Below, piece after piece: positions 58,561 to 64,000 of a stretch of DNA of 64,000 nt. The position numbers were made by a program, and so were the translations under genes. The first letter of the stretch is position 1; the number at the start of each line of letters is the position of its first letter. The notes beneath the pieces are model-generated. The model worked only from the letters and a program-made list of their open reading frames with translations. It had not been told where the DNA came from and did not search any database. Origin of the DNA: Bacteroidales bacterium (GTDB lineage Bacteria > Bacteroidota > Bacteroidia > Bacteroidales > P3); the NCBI GenBank assembly GCA_024685285.1, contig JAIKVZ010000038.1:28974-92973 (forward strand), written 5' to 3'.

Positions 58561-59739
58561 TCAAAATATGTTATTCAAGAGGTCGACAGCATCCTCTTTC
58601 TTTTTGTCAATGATTTTGGCGTATATCTGTGTTGTCCCCACTTCGGTATGACCGAGCAATTTGCTTGTGGTGTACAAGTCTGCGCCCTTTGTCAACATCA
58701 GCGTTGCAAAAGTATGTCGCGCCGTGTGTAGGGTCAGCGTTTTGTTTATCCCTGCCGCTGCCGCCCAACATTTCAATGCTCTGTTTAACGCTGGCTCTGT
58801 CGGGAGGTCTGTAAATACCAAGTCGCTGGGGGCTTGCTCTCCCCGTGCCGGTAAATATGCCCGTGCCGTGTCGGAAAGTGGTAAATATAGGGGTGTTTTC
58901 GTCTTTTGTTGGCGAATACGTAGCCGCCACCGCTCGCCGTCTTTTTCAATGTCGCTCCACCTCAACCCCTTTGTATCGGATATGCGTAAACCGCAACAAC
59001 ACATAAACAAATACACATTGCGCACGGCTGATTCTGTCGGTGTTGCTTCCAACTTCTTTAATTCTTCCTCTGTCAAATACTCGCGTGTACTTTCCGGCAC
59101 CTTTATTTTGTCAGTTTTGGCAATAAGGTTGCACGGGTTTCGTGGTATCAGTTCATCACGGACGGCTTCGTTAAGTGCAAAGTGTAAGCATGTGTATTTC
59201 TTTTGTGCCGATTTGGGTGCCAAGTGTTGTCCCTCGTTTTTCACACCCCCTTTTTGGTTGGGCTCTTTCTTGATGGTGTAGGTGTTTTGTAGGTACTCAA
59301 TAAACCCCTTTGCAAAATCTTTGTCAACATCTGTTAATTTCACTTGCGCCCCTGCATACTCAACGAGGACGGCTGCGGTTTGTCTCAACATACGTCCCCA
59401 AGTGTGCCGGTTCTGCACCTCGGTTGACCGCTTTTCGGCCTGGTCAGCACAATGCAACATCCAATCGTATAGCAGTATTTTCGTGTTGCCGTTGGTTATA
59501 CCGATTTGCCCGTTTCGTATCTCTGCGGTGCGTTCAAAAGCAATCGCTTGGGCTTTGCATTTTGCTTCTTTGTAGGCTTGTTTATCGTCTTTTTTAACAA
59601 TGGGAATACTTCTCAACGCTTCCCGTGTCTGTTGGCCGTCTATTGTATAGTGCAAATAGAAACGTATTGCGCCGCTTTTCAATTCACGCTCATACAATTG
59701 CACAATGGCTGTGTTCCTGGTGTTGGTTTTCTTTGCCAT
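58561..59739 (-). CDS. Tyrosine-family site-specific integrase
   Basis: Catalytic CGLRISDTKGLRW...LTLHTARHTFATLMLTKGADLYTTSKLLGHTEVGTTQIYAKI (R, HxxR, H, Y). Confidence 0.95.
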   Translation of the reverse strand: MAKKTNTRNTAIVQLYERELKSGAIRFYLHYTIDGQQTREALRSIPIVKKDDKQAYKEAKCKAQAIAFERTAEIRNGQIGITNGNTKILLYDWMLHCADQAEKRSTEVQNRHTWGRMLRQTAAVLVEYAGAQVKLTDVDKDFAKGFIEYLQNTYTIKKEPNQKGGVKNEGQHLAPKSAQKKYTCLHFALNEAVRDELIPRNPCNLIAKTDKIKVPESTREYLTEEELKKLEATPTESAVRNVYLFMCCCGLRISDTKGLRWSDIEKDGERWRLRIRQQKTKTPLYLPLSDTARAYLPARGEQAPSDLVFTDLPTEPALNRALKCWAAAAGINKTLTLHTARHTFATLMLTKGADLYTTSKLLGHTEVGTTQIYAKIIDKKKEDAVDLLNNIF

Positions 59740-59786
59740 AATTTCAATATTTATCGGGTGCAAAGATACAACAATTTTTTGAGACG

Positions 59787-59828
59787 TGTGATAAAAATGT
59801 GATAAAATAAACTAAAATGTGATATAAT
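59787..59828 (+). repeat. Candidate integrase arm-type sites, right end
   Basis: TGTGATAAAAA TGTGATAAAAT ... TGTGATATAAT. Confidence 0.55.
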
Positions 59829-59906
59829 TGAACTAAAACAACATTAAACTGCATTCTTTTTGAAAATGCCATATTTATACTATAAATCAATGTTATATGA
59901 ATGAAA

Positions 59907-59930
59907 AAAGAGGCTTGAAAAAGCCTCTTT
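59907..59930 (-). terminator. Intrinsic terminator of tRNA-Ala (supplied by the element)
   Basis: AAAGAGGCTT-GAAA-AAGCCTCTTT; T-run on minus strand. Confidence 0.75.
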
Positions 59931-59933
59931 CGG

Positions 59934-60006
59934 TGGAGTAGATGGGACTCGAACCCACTACCTTTTGATTGCGAACCAAATGCTCTACCAGATGAGCTAC
60001 TACCCC
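59934..60006 (-). tRNA. tRNA-Ala (anticodon CGC)
   Basis: GGGGTAGTAGCTCATCTGGTAGAGCATTTGGTTCGCAATCAAAAGGTAGTGGGTTCGAGTCCCATCTACTCCA folds as a cloverleaf; G3:U70 pair; loop TTCGCAA. Confidence 0.92.
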
Positions 60007-60104
60007 AGCAGGTTTTTCGGGTTGCAAAGATACAACTTTTTTTTCAATTACGTGAATGGATTTTTCTCAAATGTTGCAATACGCTGTGGATTAGGTTGGT
60101 GCGC

Positions 60105-61106
60105 TTATTCCGGCAGTTTCGTGGGCTCCTTTTTCTTGATGGCGAGCGAGAGCAGGATGCTGCAAATGAGTATGCCGAGGATTATGCACAGCGACGCAAC
60201 GGTGCTGACTTCGAGGCCGAAGAATTCATGCCCTATCATCTTCACCCCGATGAAGCACAGCAGCACGCCCAAGCCGTAGTGCAGCAGCCAGAAGCGGTCG
60301 GCTATGTCGCTCAGCAGGAAGAACAGCGAGCGCAGTCCCATAATGGCGAAGATATTGGAGGTGTAGACTATCACCGAGTCGGTCGAGACCGAGAAGACAG
60401 CCGGTATGGAGTCGACGGCGAAGATGATGTCGGAGAACTCGATAACCAGCAGCACTATGAACAAGGGGGTGATGAATGTCTTGCCGTCGATACGGGTAAA
60501 GAAGTTGTGACCGTCGATTTTAGGGGTGGCTCTGAAGTATTTAGAGGCAAAGCGCACGGCGGGGTGTCTCTCGGTGTCTATCTTCTCGTCGCCCTTGTCG
60601 CGGAACATACGTATGCCGCTGTATATCAGCACTGCTCCGAAGACTGCCAGCACCCACGAGAATTTCGTCACCAATGCCCCGAGCGCGAAGATGAAGATGA
60701 AGCGCAGCACTATGGCCCCGAGTATGCCCCAGAAGAGTATGCGGTGGTAGTATTGTTTGTCAATGCCGAAACTCACAAATATCATTATCATCACGAAGAT
60801 GTTGTCTATCGATAGCGACTCCTCAATGAAATAGCCTGCCAGAAACTGGTTGGCCATCTCCTTGCGGTAGGCCTCGAGGGCTTCGAAGTTGCCAAAGTCG
60901 GCTGCCGCGAGCCCGTGGATCCATTCGGCATGGAACCTTATGAGCACGGCAAACAACATGGCCAGCACCACCCACACGCCCGTCCAGATGGCGGCCTCCT
61001 TGAGGCCTATAACGTGGTCTTTCTTGTGGAACACGCCCAGGTCGAGAGCCAGCATTCCGATTATGAAGATGAAAAATGCGATGAAGAACAGGTGGTGGGT
61101 TGCCAT
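60105..61106 (-). CDS. TerC/Alx-family membrane protein
   Basis: Polytopic; LSIDNIFVMIMIFVSFGI; FSDIIFAVDSIPAVFSVSTDSVIVYTSNIFAIMGLRSLFFLL. Confidence 0.92.
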   Translation of the reverse strand: MATHHLFFIAFFIFIIGMLALDLGVFHKKDHVIGLKEAAIWTGVWVVLAMLFAVLIRFHAEWIHGLAAADFGNFEALEAYRKEMANQFLAGYFIEESLSIDNIFVMIMIFVSFGIDKQYYHRILFWGILGAIVLRFIFIFALGALVTKFSWVLAVFGAVLIYSGIRMFRDKGDEKIDTERHPAVRFASKYFRATPKIDGHNFFTRIDGKTFITPLFIVLLVIEFSDIIFAVDSIPAVFSVSTDSVIVYTSNIFAIMGLRSLFFLLSDIADRFWLLHYGLGVLLCFIGVKMIGHEFFGLEVSTVASLCIILGILICSILLSLAIKKKEPTKLPE

Positions 61107-61180
61107 AGGGTTGATTTATTTTGGTGTTGCGGGCAATAAATGTTTGTTTGTCGCGTTAGTTTAACAATAAAGTAACGCAG

Positions 61181-61729
61181 ATGACGGCAAAATATTGTGA
61201 ACTCTTCTACACTTTTTTTAAGGTGGGCGCCTTCACCATCGGAGGTGGCTACGCCATGTTGCCGCTCATAGAGCGCGAGGTGGTCGACCGCCGCGGCTGG
61301 CTTGGCCGAGAGGAGTTCCTGGACTATATAGCCCTCTCGCAGGCCATGCCTGGGGTGCTGGCCGTCAACGTGGCCACTGTGGTTGGCTACAAGCTGCGTG
61401 GCATTTGGGGCAGTGTTGTGGCTATTGCGGGCAACATTATGATGCCCATCCTTTTTATTCTGTTGCTGGCCATAGGCATACGCTACGTGCGCATGGGGCC
61501 TGTGGCCGAGCGTTTCTTTATGGGTGTGCGCCCCGCCGTGGTGGCGCTCATTGCCGCACCGGTGTTTACACTGGCCCGCTCGGCGGGGCTCAACTGGCGC
61601 AACTGCTGGGTGCCGGTGCTCTCGGCACTACTCATCTGGTTGATGGGGGTGAGCCCTGTGGCCGTGATATTGGTGGCGGCGGTGGCGGGGTTTGTGTTAG
61701 GCAAAGTCAAATCACACAAAGTGCAATGA
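61181..61729 (+). CDS. Chromate transporter, short CHR domain
   Basis: FKVGAFTIGGGYAMLPLIEREVVDRRGWL...ALSQAMPGVLAVNVATVVGY. Confidence 0.92.
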   Translation: MTAKYCELFYTFFKVGAFTIGGGYAMLPLIEREVVDRRGWLGREEFLDYIALSQAMPGVLAVNVATVVGYKLRGIWGSVVAIAGNIMMPILFILLLAIGIRYVRMGPVAERFFMGVRPAVVALIAAPVFTLARSAGLNWRNCWVPVLSALLIWLMGVSPVAVILVAAVAGFVLGKVKSHKVQ

Positions 61730-61733
61730 GGTT

Positions 61734-62318
61734 ATGATATTTGCAGAGCTCTTTTTCACGTTTCTCAAGATTGGCCTCTTCACTTTCGGCGGCGGATACT
61801 CTATGGTTGCCCTGATTGAGGACGAGGTGGTGACGCGCCACGCCTGGCTCTCGGCACAGGAGTTCGTGGACATACTGGCTGTGAGCCAGATGACACCCGG
61901 ACCTATCGGTATCAACACAGCTACCTATGCCGGTTATGCCGCCGTGGTTGGTGCCGGGCTGCCGCAGTGGCAGGGTGTGTTGGGTGCCCTGATTGCCTCG
62001 TTGGCGGTGATAATGTTGCCCGTTGCCCTTATTCTTGTGGTGAGTACGTTGCTTAACCGTTACCGCAAGTCGGCTGCAGTAGAGTCGATGTTCTCATTGT
62101 TGCGCATTGCTGTGGTAGGCCTCATCGCCGCCGCCGCCCTCTCGCTTGTTTCTACCGATACTTTCGGTGAGGCTGGCCTCAACTTACGCTTTGTGCTCAG
62201 CATTGTTATAGCAGCGGTGGTGTTTGTCCTTACCATAAGGCGAAAAGCAAGCCCCGTACTGCTCATCTTGGCTGCCGGGGCTGTTGGGTTGGTTGTCTAT
62301 AGCGTTTTTCCGCAGTAG
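61734..62318 (+). CDS. Chromate transporter, short CHR domain (partner)
   Basis: LKIGLFTFGGGYSMVALIEDEVVTRHAWL...VSQMTPGPIGINTATYAGY. Confidence 0.92.
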   Translation: MIFAELFFTFLKIGLFTFGGGYSMVALIEDEVVTRHAWLSAQEFVDILAVSQMTPGPIGINTATYAGYAAVVGAGLPQWQGVLGALIASLAVIMLPVALILVVSTLLNRYRKSAAVESMFSLLRIAVVGLIAAAALSLVSTDTFGEAGLNLRFVLSIVIAAVVFVLTIRRKASPVLLILAAGAVGLVVYSVFPQ

Positions 62319-62326
62319 TGTAGGCC

Positions 62327-62797
62327 TTATTCCTCGTTCAGGAACTTGCCGCTGGTGTCGAAGTTAAGGGTTACCGGGTTACTCTCCTTTTTCCACCAGA
62401 GGAAGCCAGTGCGTTTTGAAATCTTGACTTGGTAGGAGTAGGCGCCTTTGACTTTGCGTATGTAAACCTCGTTGATGTTGTAGCCGCGGTATTGGTTGCG
62501 CACAGTGTCCTTGATGGCCGAGGTGTAGTGTTCCGGGCGGATGATGTAGTGGGTTTCGAACCCCTTGTTGTTGAACAGCAGCGCCTGTGGGTCGCCGTCA
62601 GCGTCGGTGAAAACGGCGCGATAGGTGAGCGAGTCTATCTTGTACCATTTTACATTGGTGGCATCTTTGGCTTTAGATTGGAAGTCTTTGACGTAACGTA
62701 TGGTGACGTCTTTTTCGGGAACTTCTTTGGGTTTTTGGGCAAATAGGGCGGTGTGGCATACCACAACGGCCAATGCTATCATGATTAACTTCTTCAT
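62327..62797 (-). CDS. Secreted protein, PepSY-like/hypothetical
   Basis: Signal peptide; NVKWYKIDSLTYRAVFTDADGDPQALLFNNKG. Confidence 0.6.
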   Translation of the reverse strand: MKKLIMIALAVVVCHTALFAQKPKEVPEKDVTIRYVKDFQSKAKDATNVKWYKIDSLTYRAVFTDADGDPQALLFNNKGFETHYIIRPEHYTSAIKDTVRNQYRGYNINEVYIRKVKGAYSYQVKISKRTGFLWWKKESNPVTLNFDTSGKFLNEE

Positions 62798-62920
62798 ATC
62801 TATTGTTTTACGTTTTACAAGTCTGTGTTTTAACAAAACGCAAATATACAGTTTTTTTCTGAATTATATGCCAAAATAATCAAAAACTTACTGCGCCAGT
62901 ATCAACTTGTCAGTGCAGAC

Positions 62921-63559
62921 TTATTTCTTTATTATTACTGCGTTAGGATATTTCGAGAGGTCGAGTTTGAAGTAGCTGTCGTTTAATCCTACGCGGATTT
63001 TAGTTACGGTCATGGTTACTTTGGCTCCGCGGGCACCGCTACATATCTCACGCACGACGTAGTTCTTGTCCGATATTTTGACGGTGGCGTTCTTTACTTC
63101 GTTGTCTTTCTCTATGGGATCGCTGAAGGAGATTTCGTAATAACCATCTTTGTGCTTCATCTTGGCTTTTTTGTATTTCTTGTCAAGGTCGAGAGTGAGG
63201 TTGCCTTCGCTCTTTTTGCGCTTGTCGCCGTGTGTGAAGGTTATGGTGTCGCCGTTGGTTGAGTGTTTAATATCCCAAGTGTCGGTACCATCGAAACCCG
63301 ATTCAGATACCACCTCTATGCCCAGCATTTTAGTGGTTACGGAAGTGCGGTTTAGGTTGCCCTTATCGGCGACGATGAAATGCATTTTCATGGATATGGG
63401 TCCCATGCCTGCTTTCATGTCCATCTCATATTCGAGACCGGTGGTGTTGGTCATGGCCGCGCGGCAGCGGTTTATAACATGGGTGACTCCGGTTGGAATC
63501 TGTGCACTGGCTATGGCAGAGCACAACATCATTGACAGAACAATAACTGTTTTCTTCAT
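62921..63559 (-). CDS. LolA-like outer-membrane lipoprotein carrier-type protein
   Basis: Signal peptide; LolA-like beta pattern; C-term DSYFKLDLSKYPNAVIIKK. Confidence 0.65.
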   Translation of the reverse strand: MKKTVIVLSMMLCSAIASAQIPTGVTHVINRCRAAMTNTTGLEYEMDMKAGMGPISMKMHFIVADKGNLNRTSVTTKMLGIEVVSESGFDGTDTWDIKHSTNGDTITFTHGDKRKKSEGNLTLDLDKKYKKAKMKHKDGYYEISFSDPIEKDNEVKNATVKISDKNYVVREICSGARGAKVTMTVTKIRVGLNDSYFKLDLSKYPNAVIIKK

Positions 63560-63686
63560 AATGTGTTGTATAATTGTAATACTGTTGAATGTGCGCATTA
63601 AGGTTGGTGCTTCAGAAAAGAAGGCTTATTTTAGTACAAAAAACAAGAAAGCCCCATTAATTTGCACTCGTAACTTTACAATTCTC

Positions 63687-63998
63687 CTACCAAAGAGCGA
63701 CACGACCCATCTCGCCAAGGTCAAGGCTGGCGGCTTTTGCGCCGAGTGCTTGGAACGCGCGAACGATAGAGGAGTATGCAGGACTATGCCCCTTTTCTAA
63801 CTTCGACACCTGCGCTTTCTGTACGCCCATGCGCTCGCCAAGCTGCTCTTGTGTCAGTCCCTGCCGTTTGCGCTCTGCCTTGATTGCTTCACCGATACGG
63901 TAATCATCAAGCACCTTGCGGAGTTCAGCATCGTAATCATCCCTTTCGGGCGTGCCTTTCTTGCCGATATACTTATCGAGCATTTGTTCTTGTGTCAT
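63687..63998 (-). CDS. XRE-family HTH regulator (HigA-like antitoxin)
   Basis: IKAERKRQGLTQEQLGERMGVQKAQVSKLEKG; near window edge. Confidence 0.8.
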   Translation of the reverse strand: MTQEQMLDKYIGKKGTPERDDYDAELRKVLDDYRIGEAIKAERKRQGLTQEQLGERMGVQKAQVSKLEKGHSPAYSSIVRAFQALGAKAASLDLGEMGRVALW

Positions 63999-64000
63999 TG

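Larger units (their letters stand above)
53027..59945. mobile_element. tRNA-Ala-integrated element (~6.9 kb), phage-satellite/minimal integrative replicon-like
   Basis: 13-bp direct repeat GTGGAGTAGATGG at 53027-53039 and 59933-59945 (tRNA 3' end); integrase next to the tRNA; HTH, replication-like and small-terminase-like genes inside. Confidence 0.8.

Noticed and set aside
53027-59945. Integrated inovirus
   Set aside because: The replication protein fits, but no Zot-like ATPase or obvious coat protein series; TerS-like gene argues against it.
53027-59945. Integrative conjugative element or mobilizable transposon
   Set aside because: No relaxase, TraG/VirD4 or conjugation genes recognised; too small.

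Overview
The window is a Bacteroidales-type chromosome segment. Support comes from TAnnTTTG promoters, T9SS C-terminal domains, an aerotolerance (bat) operon, a gldFG-like locus and a short primary sigma factor. Most of it is housekeeping DNA: purE (partial), ferredoxin, msrA, rimO, ftsY, lpxB, surE, pyrG, mtnN, luxS, rsmG, rpoD, ffh, folD, bat operon, tyrS, chromate transporters, terC. Two things stand out. (1) An intergenic repeat family at five loci: a 44-bp array of four degenerate 11-bp units (GAACCTAACCC / GACCTTAACCC / ...), always at the 3' end of genes, usually followed by a CCAG/CTGG hairpin. Two related 11-bp-period tracts lie inside coding sequences. (2) A compact integrated element of about 6.9 kb (about 53027-59945) in the 3' end of a tRNA-Ala(CGC) gene. 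It has a 13-bp att direct repeat, matching arm-type repeats at both ends, a tyrosine integrase, an excisionase-like HTH, a II/X-like replication protein, a DUF5681/small-terminase-like protein and several unknown small ORFs. It looks like a phage-satellite or minimal integrative replicon. Other points include a caspase-like protein with both catalytic residues replaced, an O-antigen-ligase/NlpC-P60 fusion, a stand-alone GT-B N-terminal half, and a 9-bp coding repeat shared by rimO and a shortened beta-mannosidase. No searches were run; all family calls come from reading the sequence.
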